Of a stretch of 64,000 nucleotides of DNA, positions 55,491 to 64,000 are shown piece by piece; position 1 is the first letter of the stretch; each line of letters opens with the position of its first letter. Where the stretch lies: positions 65,537 through 129,536 of the forward strand of contig JAEZFD010000066.1 in the NCBI GenBank assembly GCA_023417655.1, written 5' to 3'. Under the pieces are notes generated by a model. The model saw only the letters and a list, made by a program, of their open reading frames with translations, was not told where the DNA came from and made no database searches. Origin of the DNA: Planctomycetota bacterium. Its GTDB lineage: Bacteria; Planctomycetota; Planctomycetia; Planctomycetales; Planctomycetaceae. A program made the position numbers and the translations under genes.

Positions 55491-55829
55491 ATGCCCAGAC
55501 CCCGTCCTACTGAACCGCCAACGATCGCAGCGATGGTCAGCATGGCCTCGCTGCTTCTTTGCGTCCCCGGCGCAATTCTTTACGTTGCAATCCTGATCCT
55601 CGTGGCCTCCAATGTTATTGAACTGCGAGGGCAGCTCTTGCCATCGATGCTCCTGGCTCTGTCTGGCTTCGGACTGTTCCTGCTGGCACTCGCCGGTCTG
55701 GTCGCCACGCTGCTGCAGGGATGGAGACTTCAGAAGTTCCGCGGACTCGAAAAATGTGCCCTCGTCGTGCAGGCAGGCATCGTGCTGGCGATGCTGATAT
55801 TGTGGGTCTCGGGCTGGCAAATCGGCTGA
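55491..55829 (+). CDS. Small membrane protein
   Basis: A 112-residue protein with three hydrophobic helices (MASLLLCVPGAILYVAILILVA, LLALSGFGLFLLALAGLVATLL, VVQAGIVLAMLILWVSG). A Pro/Arg-rich N-terminus precedes the first helix. I do not recognise a family. It is followed after 65 bases by the cytochrome c'-like gene in the same direction. Confidence 0.65.
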   Translation: MPRPRPTEPPTIAAMVSMASLLLCVPGAILYVAILILVASNVIELRGQLLPSMLLALSGFGLFLLALAGLVATLLQGWRLQKFRGLEKCALVVQAGIVLAMLILWVSGWQIG

Positions 55830-55894
55830 GACCGCTTTCGGAATTCGATAAAACGGGTGAACATTCAGTTGTCCCCTGAAGAGGAAGCCGCTCC

Positions 55895-56692
55895 ATGAAT
55901 ACGCAATTCACTGATCGACCGACTCGCGGTCGCCTGTCATCAAGGACTCTCTCCTTCCTCGCCATTCCTGCCTTGATGATGGCGCAGTGGAGTCTGCTGC
56001 CGGAAACCGTTCTGGCACAGCCCCCTTACCCGCTCGAATCAATTGGCTCCATTGGCGACTTCGTTCAGGAAGTGCAAATCCAGACCGCTCTGCTGGAAAA
56101 GTCTCTCGCAAACGAGGAGAGCTTCGAGAAGCAGAAGGGAAAAACACTCCTCCAGTCGTTTGGCCTGATGGCTTGTCTGGGGCAGGCACTGACGGAACAC
56201 CCTGAGTCTGCCAAATCGAACTTGAACGGGCCGGCCCTGCGTGATGCTGCTCTGAAATATTCCGAAGATGAAGACTTCGACGCCGCGAAAGCCGTGCTGG
56301 CCGAAGTAAAAGATGTTCTCGCTGGGAAAGTGACAGGGGAACACAAGAAAGAACATCCTTGGAATGAACTGATCGCGATGTATCCGATGATGGAAGAGAT
56401 CAACACTCGCAACAGCGAGATCCTGAAGATCCTCAAACGTCCTCGCGGCAAGCCGGAAGAGATCTCGCCTGCCATCGCCTGGGGTGTTCTCGCACTCACC
56501 ATGAAAGCCGACACGCAGTACACGTCGGACGACGACGAGCTCGCCAAGTGGAACGGCTGGTCAGACGAGTTTTACAATGCGGCCGTTGGACTCGGAAAAG
56601 CACTCCGGGCTCAGGACAAAGTCGCCGGGCGAACAGCATTCGATCAGGGCTACAAAAGCTGCGAGACCTGCCACAAGGTCTTCAAGCAGTAA
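55895..56692 (+). CDS. Secreted cytochrome c'-like protein
   Basis: A 265-residue exported protein. The signal peptide ends near VLAQ. The rest is helical, with the haem motif at the very end (CETCH, Cys 256 and Cys 259, His 260), as in class II cytochromes c. The helices between 60 and 240 are consistent with a four-helix bundle but longer than in a usual cytochrome c'. One haem is therefore expected in the periplasm. The role could be electron transfer or gas binding. Confidence 0.85.
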   Translation: MNTQFTDRPTRGRLSSRTLSFLAIPALMMAQWSLLPETVLAQPPYPLESIGSIGDFVQEVQIQTALLEKSLANEESFEKQKGKTLLQSFGLMACLGQALTEHPESAKSNLNGPALRDAALKYSEDEDFDAAKAVLAEVKDVLAGKVTGEHKKEHPWNELIAMYPMMEEINTRNSEILKILKRPRGKPEEISPAIAWGVLALTMKADTQYTSDDDELAKWNGWSDEFYNAAVGLGKALRAQDKVAGRTAFDQGYKSCETCHKVFKQ

Positions 56693-56735
56693 GCCGACAA
56701 CCGCTGATCAGATGCGGCAGGAGCAAGGGGGAAGC

Positions 56736-57002
56736 ATGGCGGATCAGAATCCTTCTGAATCAGGTCACTCCCCCTGCCGACTTCAATTACAGGCGGGTGT
56801 GAAGTACGCCGTCTGCACCTGCGGTCAATCAGGCGAGTATCCTCTTTGCGACGGAACTCATCGAGGAACCGAGTTTCGTCCGTATAAGTTTATCCCTGAC
56901 CAGAATCAGTCCGTCGCCCTCTGCAATTGTCGAAAGACAGCGACGTTTCCCTTTTGCGACGAAACGCATTGCCGCGTGCAGCAGAGCGTCCCGAGGACCT
57001 GA
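56736..57002 (+). CDS. Tandem CDGSH iron-sulfur protein
   Basis: An 88-residue protein with two CDGSH motifs. The first is CTCGQSGEYPLCDGTH (Cys 27, Cys 29, Cys 38, His 42). The second is CNCRKTATFPFCDETH (Cys 63, Cys 65, Cys 74, His 78), in which Gly is replaced by Glu. Each should bind a 2Fe-2S cluster. The ATG at 56736 follows AGGGGGAA. The gene starts 43 bases after the cytochrome gene and is likely co-transcribed. Confidence 0.92.
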   Translation: MADQNPSESGHSPCRLQLQAGVKYAVCTCGQSGEYPLCDGTHRGTEFRPYKFIPDQNQSVALCNCRKTATFPFCDETHCRVQQSVPRT

Positions 57003-57092
57003 TCCTGCTCTATTTGGTGGAGTTTCCTGGCTTCAGGAGCGTTTCCGGCATTCAAAACATGTCGACGCCATCGACACGTCCTGCCTCGACGC

Positions 57093-58253
57093 TCAGCTCG
57101 ATTCTCCGACGGAAGCCATCTCTTCCACTTCGCGAGCAGGAGCCGGGGTCGCTTCTCGAACCGTTGGCATTGAGAGCGACACAAGCTGTGCCGGGGCCGC
57201 TTGGGGACGAGGTCGCTCTGGCGGCAATGGTTTGTCTTTGCCCGGTCCGAACAATGTGCGAGCCGCTGAGGTCCACAGCCCTGCGATGGTTCCGAAAGTG
57301 GCATTCACGGCAGTGGGCTCATAACCGCAGTGAACCATGCAGTCCTGACAGCGTTCGTTTCCGCTGGCCCGTCCATACGCATCCCAGTCGACGGTATCCA
57401 TCAGTTCCTGAAATGTGTCGGCATAGCCGTCCTGCAGCAGGTAGCACGGTTTCTGCCACCCGAACAGGTTGTAAGTCGGATTCCCCCAAGGGGTGCATTC
57501 CAGTTTCCAGTTCCCCTTCAGGAACTCCATGAACAACGGGGACTGATTGAACACCCACGACTTCTTCGGGGAACTGAGGATCCGTCGGAAGAGCCGCATC
57601 GTCTGATCACGGCTGAGGAAGTGTTCCTGATCCGGAGCTTTCTCATACTGATATCCCGGGGAGAGCATCATTCCTTCGACGCCCATTCCCATCAGGGTGT
57701 CGAACATTTCCCGGAGCTTCTCAGGTTCGCTGTTGTTGAACACAGTCGTGTTCGTTGTCACTCGAAAGCCAGCATCGACAGCTGCTTTGATGGCATCAAT
57801 CGCGACGTCATAAATCCCTTCCCGACAGACAGCGAGATCATGTTCTTCTCGCGGGCCATCGAGATGCACCGAGAATGAGAGATACTTCGATGGCTTGTAT
57901 TTGTGCAGATGCTTCTTCAAAAGAATCGCGTTCGTACACAGATAAATGAACTTCTTCCGCTGAACGAGCCCTTCGACAATCTTGTCCATCTCCGGATGCA
58001 GCAACGGCTCGCCGCCCGGGATCGAGACCATCGGGGCGCCGCATTCGTCGACTGCCTTCATACAGGCTTCGACAGAGAGATGCTGTTTCAGAATGGCTGC
58101 CGGATACTGGATCTTTCCACAGCCTGCACACGCCAGATTGCAACGGAACAGCGGTTCCAGCATCAGGACGAGGGGGTATCTCTTGCGGCCGCGCAGCTTT
58201 TGCTTCAAGACATACGAAGCAACGGTCCACATTTGTGATACGGGAACACCCAT
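57093..58253 (-). CDS. hpnH: Adenosyl-hopene transferase HpnH
   Basis: A 386-residue radical SAM enzyme that adds adenosine to diploptene in C35 hopanoid synthesis. The cluster motif is CNLACAGC (Cys 38, Cys 42, Cys 45). YPLVLMLEPLFRCNLACAGC, VSIPGGEPLLHPEM, FSVHLDGPREEHDL and the C-terminal CQDCMVHCGYEP block are diagnostic of HpnH. After about residue 330 there is a Pro/Ala-rich tail of some 55 residues. The ATG at 58253 is chosen; the longer frame adds 45 atypical residues. No other hopanoid genes are in the window. Confidence 0.94.
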   Translation of the reverse strand: MGVPVSQMWTVASYVLKQKLRGRKRYPLVLMLEPLFRCNLACAGCGKIQYPAAILKQHLSVEACMKAVDECGAPMVSIPGGEPLLHPEMDKIVEGLVQRKKFIYLCTNAILLKKHLHKYKPSKYLSFSVHLDGPREEHDLAVCREGIYDVAIDAIKAAVDAGFRVTTNTTVFNNSEPEKLREMFDTLMGMGVEGMMLSPGYQYEKAPDQEHFLSRDQTMRLFRRILSSPKKSWVFNQSPLFMEFLKGNWKLECTPWGNPTYNLFGWQKPCYLLQDGYADTFQELMDTVDWDAYGRASGNERCQDCMVHCGYEPTAVNATFGTIAGLWTSAARTLFGPGKDKPLPPERPRPQAAPAQLVSLSMPTVREATPAPAREVEEMASVGESS

Positions 58254-58513
58254 GGGGGCAAGGCTCCATCCTGTATTTCGATTGGCTGACAACAGCCGCT
58301 GAGGGCGCAAAATCATTCTGCGCGTAAGGTGCAATCTGCCAGTGTCATACCAGTTTCGGCAGATTCTGTCAGTAGCGGTTTCCCCCAAAACCCCCGCTCT
58401 GCCGGAATTGCGAACTCAGGAGAACTAGGCAATCCAGATCAAAGTCGCACCTCTTCGACTCGCTCCGTCGAGCGATCTTCATGACGAATAACGGGGCTCA
58501 AGGATTGAAAGGA

Positions 58514-58547
58514 AACGGCCCGACAGGAGAGTTCCTGCGGGGCCGTT
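58514..58547 (-). terminator. Terminator after the alkaline phosphatase gene
   Basis: AACGGCCC at 58514-58521 pairs with GGGCCGTT at 58540-58547, with an inner CAGGA/TCCTG pairing. On the minus strand it is followed by TTTCCTTTC and lies 29 bases after the stop. Confidence 0.75.
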
Positions 58548-58575
58548 CAGTTCTAATCCCGTAACCGAGAGTCGA

Positions 58576-60234
58576 CTACTCGGCGGCTGCGGCCGCGTTC
58601 TTCGTCTGAATCAACACTTCCGGTTTGGTGAGGTGCAGATAGTGACCATGATCCGCGGTCACGATCACGACCGTTTCGTCCCAGGAGCTATTCTTTTCAA
58701 CCCAGTCGGTGACCGCCTTCACTGCGGCGTCTCCGCTGAGGACGGCCCCAATCGAGTTGTCGATATTGTTGTCATGGTTGGCCCAGTCGACGTCACCGGC
58801 CTCGACCATCAGCCAGAACGGCTTGGAATCGCGGTTCAGGTAATCAAGTGCCACAGTCGCCATCTCAGCGAGCGTAGGGTTCTCCTTGATGTCTTCTGGA
58901 GTGTACTTCTCAGCAGTCTTCCTGCGTCCGATGGTGGGATCGAACTTCCCATCCGCGGTCCGGAATGGCAGATGACCTGATTTCACCCCGTAGAACCCGA
59001 AGAGGCGGTGACCGCCTGCAGCAGCTTCTTCTGCTTTTTCTTTCAGGCCCTCAACTCCGACAACGCCTTCCGTTCGCAGCGAGACAACGTACTTGCCGCC
59101 GTTGCGGACGTCGATCTTCTGCTGATCTTCTTCAGTCAGGTAGGCATTGCCGGGGACAAAGTTGTCCCCTTGTTTTGCGTCTTTCGGTCGAGTGACCCCG
59201 AATCCGCACCCGAGCAGAACATCGACGCCCGGCAGTGGCTGATCAGGATGGCTGACACTCGGAAGCCCGAGCAGGTCGCGCGAAAGGTCCTGATAGTCGT
59301 CCCGGTGAACGTTATGAGAGTAAGCTGCTGAAGGGGTCGCATGGCTGATGGGAACGCTTGTCACGACACCGACCTGATACCCCTTCTTCTGGGCGGAGTA
59401 GGCCACGGTTTCATGCTGCTTGCCGTGGATGTCGACATTGATCGACGCATTGTACGTCTTCACGCCTGAGGTCATGCTGGCCGCGGAACTTGCTGAGTCG
59501 GTATACGCCTGCTTGTAGGTCGGGACGGTCGACTTCGAAATCGGATATGGCAGGTCCGTGCAGATTGACCAAGGCTCGGTACCGGCGACCTTAAAGGCAT
59601 AGCCGCCCCGGAGCAGCTCATCAATTTTCAGGACTTTCTGAGTATTGACGTCGACATCGGCGTCGTCACACCAGGGAGTCGTGACCATCCAGCCGTACTC
59701 AGTCGTTCCCTTCGCATCGTAGTCCATCATGTGCAGCCCATTGCCGCGACCGGACGTGAAGGAGACGTTCTGATTCTTGTAAATCGCTGCTTCCCAGGTG
59801 GTGAACCAGTCGGTTCCGTCAAACACAATCAGGATGATGTGCTTCTTGCCGGCCGCGAGTGCTGCCTTCTGGATGTCGAAAATGTTCGTTTGATCGCAGT
59901 AGGGAGCGTCGGGGTTCAGCGTGTGAGCCGGCACCTGTCCGAAGAGACGATTCAGTTCCTTTTCAGAGGCATAGGGACTGTTCTTCCCCCGGTAGGAATC
60001 CAAGGTGATCCCCGGCCCGGCGTTCTTCGTACCGAACGTGTAAATCGGGATCAGGCGATTGGAATGCGACCCCCAGCCCATGTAGTTCTTTTCGTCTGGT
60101 CCCCAGAAGCCCCAGTCAGCGTGATTCTTTTCAATCGCCTGCGTCTGCAGATCGCGAACGGGGTCCGCCTGGACAGATGTCGGCAGGCAGGGGAGGCACA
60201 TCGCAGCGGTCAGAAACCATTTTCGAAAAGTCAT
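58576..60234 (-). CDS. Secreted alkaline phosphatase
   Basis: A 552-residue exported phosphatase. The signal peptide ends near SVQA. The metal-binding and nucleophile segments are HIILIVFDGTDW and YTDSASSAASMTSGVKTYN, with the phosphorylated Ser in the DSASSA motif. VEAGDVDWANHDNN and VIVTADHGHYL provide further metal ligands. It is larger than E. coli PhoA, with insertions. The ATG at 60234 gives a normal signal peptide; the longer frame adds 46 residues. It is probably induced by phosphate limitation, but I see no Pho box. Confidence 0.93.
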   Translation of the reverse strand: MTFRKWFLTAAMCLPCLPTSVQADPVRDLQTQAIEKNHADWGFWGPDEKNYMGWGSHSNRLIPIYTFGTKNAGPGITLDSYRGKNSPYASEKELNRLFGQVPAHTLNPDAPYCDQTNIFDIQKAALAAGKKHIILIVFDGTDWFTTWEAAIYKNQNVSFTSGRGNGLHMMDYDAKGTTEYGWMVTTPWCDDADVDVNTQKVLKIDELLRGGYAFKVAGTEPWSICTDLPYPISKSTVPTYKQAYTDSASSAASMTSGVKTYNASINVDIHGKQHETVAYSAQKKGYQVGVVTSVPISHATPSAAYSHNVHRDDYQDLSRDLLGLPSVSHPDQPLPGVDVLLGCGFGVTRPKDAKQGDNFVPGNAYLTEEDQQKIDVRNGGKYVVSLRTEGVVGVEGLKEKAEEAAAGGHRLFGFYGVKSGHLPFRTADGKFDPTIGRRKTAEKYTPEDIKENPTLAEMATVALDYLNRDSKPFWLMVEAGDVDWANHDNNIDNSIGAVLSGDAAVKAVTDWVEKNSSWDETVVIVTADHGHYLHLTKPEVLIQTKNAAAAAE

Positions 60235-60486
60235 GCGATACTTTCTCACTGGTGGGGGATTCAGGAACAATCCAAAGCAGGTTGACTGGTTGGAGACGGT
60301 CCGAATGAAGATGGTCGGATGGGGGTCGTCCTGTTTCATCCGTTGGAATTCAGATGAATGCGGACACTTCACAGGGGAACGGAACGTCAGTCACGTTCGA
60401 ATGACGTTCCCAAAACCTCTCAAACTCGGGCCAGTTCTGCCCTGCTCACGACGTCCGCTCGACGGCAGAGGAATCGGTGACAGGAA

Positions 60487-60810
60487 TCAGTGACCAGGGG
60501 TCACCAGTTTCAGACCGACGATCCCGGTGACGATGAGAGCGACGCATCCCAGCCGGGCCGCAGTGGCAGGTTCCTTGAAAACCAGAACGCCGACAATCAC
60601 GGTGCCGACCGCTCCAATTCCGGTCCAGACAGCATAACCGGTCCCTGTGGGAATTGTCCTCAATGCAATGGCCAAGAGTACCATACTGGCGGTCAGAGTC
60701 GCGAGGAAGAACAGGCTCGGCCAGAGCTTTGTGAACCCCTGAGTCGACTTCAGACTGCTCGCCCAGGCGACCTCCAGAAAACCTGCAATTATCAGTAGTA
60801 ACCAGTCCAT
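60487..60810 (-). CDS. sugE: SMR-family exporter, SugE/Gdx type
   Basis: A 107-residue transporter with four helices. The active Glu 13 lies in AGFLEVAWASSLK, with Trp 16 and Lys 21 as in the guanidinium-exporter (Gdx/SugE) subgroup. The AVWTGIGAVGTVIVGVLVFKEP loop is typical. The start follows AAGGG. No guanidine riboswitch motif was recognised upstream. The substrate is uncertain, either guanidinium or quaternary amines. Confidence 0.92.
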   Translation of the reverse strand: MDWLLLIIAGFLEVAWASSLKSTQGFTKLWPSLFFLATLTASMVLLAIALRTIPTGTGYAVWTGIGAVGTVIVGVLVFKEPATAARLGCVALIVTGIVGLKLVTPGH

Positions 60811-60828
60811 TCCCGACCCTTTTCAACG

Positions 60829-60867
60829 AAACTGAGCCGTGTGCCCGAAAGCAACACGGCTCAGTTT
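60829..60867 (-). terminator. Strong hairpin between the CAP-domain gene and the SMR gene
   Basis: AAACTGAGCCGTGT at 60829-60842 pairs with ACACGGCTCAGTTT at 60854-60867, a perfect 14-bp stem. On the minus strand it follows the CAP-domain gene and ends in TTTCGTTG, 19 bases before the SMR start. Confidence 0.75.
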
Positions 60868-60937
60868 ACAGGGATTTTTAATGTACCCGTAAGCGAAACT
60901 GGCTCGAATTCGCCGCCAGTTTCACTCCACGGTCAGC

Positions 60938-61336
60938 TTAACGGTAGACACCGGCGTAATACAGGCGACCACTGCGACTTCGAGCCATGCCGAATCCGCA
61001 GTTTCCGTTTCGACTCAAAACCCAGACCCGGTGACCAGGGGAATTGATCCACCCCTGAACGCAAGCTTCTGCATTCGCGTAGCCGACGCCGATGATCTGC
61101 TCACCACCGCCGTGGTACATGACGTCACGGGCGGCCATATTGTTCGCCCAGTTCTGAGCGATATTGCAAAGGTTCTCGTCCAGATTCTGAACTGGCAGCC
61201 CGTATCTTGCTCGCTGCCGGTTAGCGGCATTGTAGAGCGCCTGAATCGAGGCGTTCTGTGTCAGAGGTTCCGCAGGTGTCGCGGCGAGGAACATGACCGA
61301 GAAGAAACCGAGCGCCAGCAGTTTGAAACTCTTCAT
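60938..61336 (-). CDS. Secreted CAP-domain protein
   Basis: A 132-residue exported protein of the CAP/SCP superfamily. A signal peptide (MKSFKLLALGFFSVMFLAATPA) is followed by LYNAANRQRARYGLPVQNLDENLCNIAQNWANNMAARD and by GYANAEACVQGWINSPGHRVWVLS, the CAP signatures. Cysteines in ENLC, EAC and NGNC may form disulfides. The ATG at 61336 has AAGGA upstream and opens the signal peptide. The function of bacterial CAP proteins is poorly known. Confidence 0.9.
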   Translation of the reverse strand: MKSFKLLALGFFSVMFLAATPAEPLTQNASIQALYNAANRQRARYGLPVQNLDENLCNIAQNWANNMAARDVMYHGGGEQIIGVGYANAEACVQGWINSPGHRVWVLSRNGNCGFGMARSRSGRLYYAGVYR

Positions 61337-61797
61337 ACAAACATCGTCCTTCGTTGGAGTGAAGACCGGTTCGCCATTCCGTATGACAGGCGACTCGCCT
61401 GCATTGAACCGGCATCCCCTGACCTCCGGAGGACGGAATGATGGGGTCCGCTGTCCCAAGCTTCCGACTCACCGCGTTCAGGTAAGCAAGATCGTGGCGT
61501 TCCATGACCTTGCGAACAACCCCTGTCGAAGGCCCCCCAAACAACAATCTGGAATCAAAAAAACAGGGGATCAGGGAGATTGACAGCTTCCTCTGGAAAC
61601 CCTAGCCGAATAGATAAGTTAGAGCAAATATGTCAACTTTAACGCCTGCCAGTTTCCCGGCATTCAAGACCTCGCTCACCGCATGAACTCTGCGGGATTA
61701 CGTGAGACGCGAGTGGGTGAACATGCGAAGCATCCTGCTCGCGTGCGAAGAGTGCGACCTTGAATCATCTCACCATCCACACGTTTCCGCAGCAAAA
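61337..61797. other. Non-coding region upstream of the CAP-domain gene
   Basis: About 460 bases. It includes an A-rich run near 61558 and an AT-rich patch at 61610-61645 that reads TTGACATATTTG on the minus strand, a possible -35 element without a good -10. No gene was found. Confidence 0.35.
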
Positions 61798-62445
61798 TTA
61801 CTCGGTCCAGCTGAGATGCAGTCGGGAGTCCATGATGCTTAATTGCAGCTGATCCAGTCGGGACAGCACGAGTTCCGCGCGGCTGAGATTCTCCGGAGCG
61901 TTGGTCGTCGCCACTCCAATCACGCGAGCTCCCGCTGCTCGAGCCGATTCAATTCCCGCCGGAGCGTCTTCAATAACGACGCAGTCAGCCGGGGAAAATC
62001 CGAGCCACTCGATCGCTTTCAGGTATGGTTCGGGATCAGGTTTTCCCCGACTAATGTCATTCGCAGTGATGAAGATGTCGGGAATCGGCAACCCGCAGTG
62101 CGTCAGCCGAATGGTGGCCGTTCGTCGCTTGCCGCTGGTCGCGATGGCCCAGTGTCCCTTTGGGAGAGCGTTCATCAAACGGGCGGCCCCAGGGAAGGCA
62201 CTGAGGCCCGTCGTGTCGTCAGCTTCCGTGTCCTCTTTCAATCGCGCCTGCTCGACAGCGTCCAGATGCGGAGCCACGACTTTCATGATCTCGACAGTCG
62301 GTCGCCCGTGATGGATCGCCTCGATTGCCGCATAATCGACCCCGTGCTGAGCCGCCCAGATTTTCCAGTGCCGTTCTGAAGTCTCGTTCGAGTCCACTAG
62401 AACGCCATCTAAATCAAAGATCACCGCAGAGCAGATCCAGGACAT
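61798..62445 (-). CDS. HAD-family sugar-phosphate phosphatase
   Basis: A 215-residue HAD hydrolase of subfamily IA. Motif I is VIFDLDGVLVDSN, motif II is AIATSGKR, motif III is GKPDPEPYLKAIEWLG, and motif IV is CVVIEDAPAGIESARAAG. It resembles sugar phosphatases such as YfbT or glycerol-3-phosphatase more than phosphoglucomutases. The ATG at 62445 starts directly before motif I. Its substrate is not known. Confidence 0.9.
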   Translation of the reverse strand: MSWICSAVIFDLDGVLVDSNETSERHWKIWAAQHGVDYAAIEAIHHGRPTVEIMKVVAPHLDAVEQARLKEDTEADDTTGLSAFPGAARLMNALPKGHWAIATSGKRRTATIRLTHCGLPIPDIFITANDISRGKPDPEPYLKAIEWLGFSPADCVVIEDAPAGIESARAAGARVIGVATTNAPENLSRAELVLSRLDQLQLSIMDSRLHLSWTE

Positions 62446-62567
62446 AACTCACTTCGAATATAAAGACCAGTTCGAGTTCAATTTTCCGGATTATAGATGG
62501 TTCTCAAGAGAAGAGAATGCGGCTTTTCACTGCTCTCGATGAGGGTTCGCCGGAGATGCCAAAGCGA

Positions 62568-63875
62568 TCAGGACTCGGAACCCGCCCGCGTGGAAAGACG
62601 ACGAAACAGAGCTCTCAGAGCCAGCCCCCCAGCGAGGCAGATCAGTCCCATGATCCAGGCTTGGGGCTCAACCCAGAATGCCAGTGAAAGGCACCCCAGC
62701 AGTCCCGCCCAGGCAATGACTTGCGGGAATCGCCGGGACTCGGATGGCAGACGCAGAGCCGCTAGATGTGTCAGAGCGTAATAGATCAGCACGGCAAAGG
62801 CACTGAAGGACCATGTCGTTTTCACGTTGCCGGTCAGTGCGAGCAGAGCAACGATCCCCCCCATCGTGAGAACGGCGAACTGCGGGGTCCCGGTTTTTGG
62901 ATCCACTCGGGCGAGGCTTCCCGGCAGGTCTCCGCGACGACTCATTGCCATCATGACACGTGAGAGCCCCAGAATCAGATTCAGCAGGACTCCCAACATT
63001 GCGGTGACTGCCCCCAACGCGACGAAGGGGGCGATCCCCGGAATATCGAAACGCCGGGCGATCACTTCCAGCGGCGCCATTTGCCCGGCAGTCGCTGCGG
63101 CCATGGCGTTCGCTCCGACGCTGCCGATGCTGACAACCGCGACACAGACATACAGCAGAGACGAAACAGCCAAGGTCAGAATGATCGCCCGGGGAATCGT
63201 GGTGCGCGGTTCGACGACTTCTTCCCCCATCGTCGTGATTCGCCCGTACCCGGTGTAAGCGACGAACAGTAATGCACACGCTTCCAGAAAGCCTCGCGTT
63301 GCAATGGCGGGGTCTTCAGTCAGGAAGAATGGAGTCAGATTTCCGGCCAGATTCCGGGCGGCAAGTGGGATTCCCCCCAGCACGAACGCCGTGAGTGACA
63401 AGAGTGTCACCGAGACAGTCACGAGATTCAGACGATTCGAGCGCTGGATGCCCGAGTAAACGACCAGCGTCAACACCAGCACGCAGCTGACCGCGAGCGG
63501 GATGCGATAAGAGGATCCCTGCTGGTCCAGCAAATTGAGAGTGTAGCCTGCGAACCCGAGTGCGGCGGTCGCGGCCGAGGCACTTTTCGCACACAGAAAC
63601 ATCCAGCCTGCCGTGAAACCGAGTGTCGGATGGATTAAGCGATATCCGTATTCATAGGTCCCGCCGCTGACAGGGAGGTGAGCCGCCAGTTGCGCGGCAC
63701 TCAACCCGTTCGCTGTCGCCAGCAGTGCGGCGACGATCAGGGCGAGAATCATGGAAGGCCCGGTGACTCCCGCTGCAATCCCCAGACTGACGAACACGCC
63801 GGTCCCGATGATGGAGCCCATCCCCATCATGATGGCCCCACCCAGACCGATCTCGCGCTTCAGTGCCGAATCCAA
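62568..63875 (-). CDS. APC-family amino acid permease
   Basis: A 435-residue transporter with about twelve helices. GLGGAIMMGMGSIIGTGVFVSLG is the typical first helix with the Gly-rich unwound segment, and AAHLPVSGGTYEYGYRLIHPTLGFTAGW follows. A conserved cytoplasmic loop has SRRGDLPGSLARVDPKTGTPQFA. It is a secondary transporter of amino acids or amines. The start is TTG at 63875 with GGGGAG four bases upstream, as no ATG fits. The remaining 125 bases of the window show no gene. Confidence 0.9.
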   Translation of the reverse strand: MDSALKREIGLGGAIMMGMGSIIGTGVFVSLGIAAGVTGPSMILALIVAALLATANGLSAAQLAAHLPVSGGTYEYGYRLIHPTLGFTAGWMFLCAKSASAATAALGFAGYTLNLLDQQGSSYRIPLAVSCVLVLTLVVYSGIQRSNRLNLVTVSVTLLSLTAFVLGGIPLAARNLAGNLTPFFLTEDPAIATRGFLEACALLFVAYTGYGRITTMGEEVVEPRTTIPRAIILTLAVSSLLYVCVAVVSIGSVGANAMAAATAGQMAPLEVIARRFDIPGIAPFVALGAVTAMLGVLLNLILGLSRVMMAMSRRGDLPGSLARVDPKTGTPQFAVLTMGGIVALLALTGNVKTTWSFSAFAVLIYYALTHLAALRLPSESRRFPQVIAWAGLLGCLSLAFWVEPQAWIMGLICLAGGLALRALFRRLSTRAGSES

Positions 63876-64000
63876 TTCACTCCCCTGCCCTGTGGAACGT
63901 CCGCCGCATCCCGAACTGAGTTCCCGTCTCCGGCGAATCCGGACGACGGCTTCGCGAAGAGATTGTCCCCCGCGACCTCGTACGTGTCACTCCCCCCAAC

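Noticed and set aside
60811..60937. Guanidine riboswitch before the SugE/Gdx gene
   Set aside because: The only structure is a simple 14-bp hairpin better explained as the terminator of the CAP-domain gene; none of the conserved ykkC, mini-ykkC or ykkC-III motifs was recognised.

Overview
The window looks like chromosomal DNA from a member of the Planctomycetes (order Planctomycetales, probably a relative of Planctopirus, Schlesneria or Rubinisphaera). Several features point that way: a DUF1559 prepilin-type protein paired with a small carboxypeptidase-regulatory-like lipoprotein, a DUF1802 protein, a protein rich in YTV-like repeats, a Ser/Thr kinase fusion, and above all the bacterial microcompartment (BMC) operon typical of Planctomycetes and Verrucomicrobia. 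Placement below the order is inference. I saw no rRNA, tRNA, CRISPR array, transposase or prophage gene.

Layout. 0.4-2.1 kb: DUF1559 protein and lipoprotein. 2.2-8.8 kb, minus strand: a two-gene unit of unknown function (DUF6754-like membrane protein plus barrel/KOW-like protein), ftsY, rhaB, hisG and hisI. 9.4-13.7 kb, plus strand: cysC, an HU-family gene and dnaA, separated by long non-coding stretches with hairpins. 14-22 kb: secreted proteins, a thioredoxin-fold protein, a PQQ-like propeller, DUF1802, a methyltransferase/glycosyltransferase pair, and a peroxiredoxin-Ser/Thr kinase fusion. 22.3-29.7 kb: response regulator, Gly/Pro-rich TPR-like secreted protein, 7Fe ferredoxin, rhodanese, YTV-like protein and acetylxylan-esterase-like hydrolase. 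29.8-36.8 kb, minus strand: a Tad/Flp pilus operon (cpaA-tadE-cpaB-tadG-like-tadA-tadB-tadC) with no Flp pilin or secretin gene in view. 37-44.8 kb: ndk, carA and a MoxR/DUF58/transglutaminase operon.

45.0-53.7 kb, plus strand: the centrepiece, a complete-looking BMC operon. Its order is deoR-type regulator, pduL, BMC-H, BMC-H, ackA, BMC-P, small membrane protein, acylating aldehyde dehydrogenase, BMC-P, an unknown protein with an encapsulation-peptide-like helix, BMC-P and class II aldolase. By analogy with the planctomycetal organelle characterised in Planctopirus limnophila, the aldolase should cleave fuculose- or rhamnulose-1-phosphate to DHAP and lactaldehyde. The aldehyde dehydrogenase would then make the acyl-CoA inside the shell, PduL the acyl-phosphate, and AckA the acid plus ATP. 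The rhamnulokinase gene 38 kb upstream would feed this pathway. A near-perfect 27-bp inverted repeat before the regulator gene is a good operator candidate.

54-64 kb: an anti-sigma kinase/STAS pair, a cytochrome c'-like protein followed by a tandem CDGSH protein, hpnH (hopanoid biosynthesis), alkaline phosphatase, a SugE/Gdx-type exporter, a CAP-domain protein, a HAD phosphatase and an APC permease.

All calls come from reading the sequence without database searches. Start codons were moved from the longest open frame to the best-supported start where a Shine-Dalgarno-like sequence or family length argued for it.
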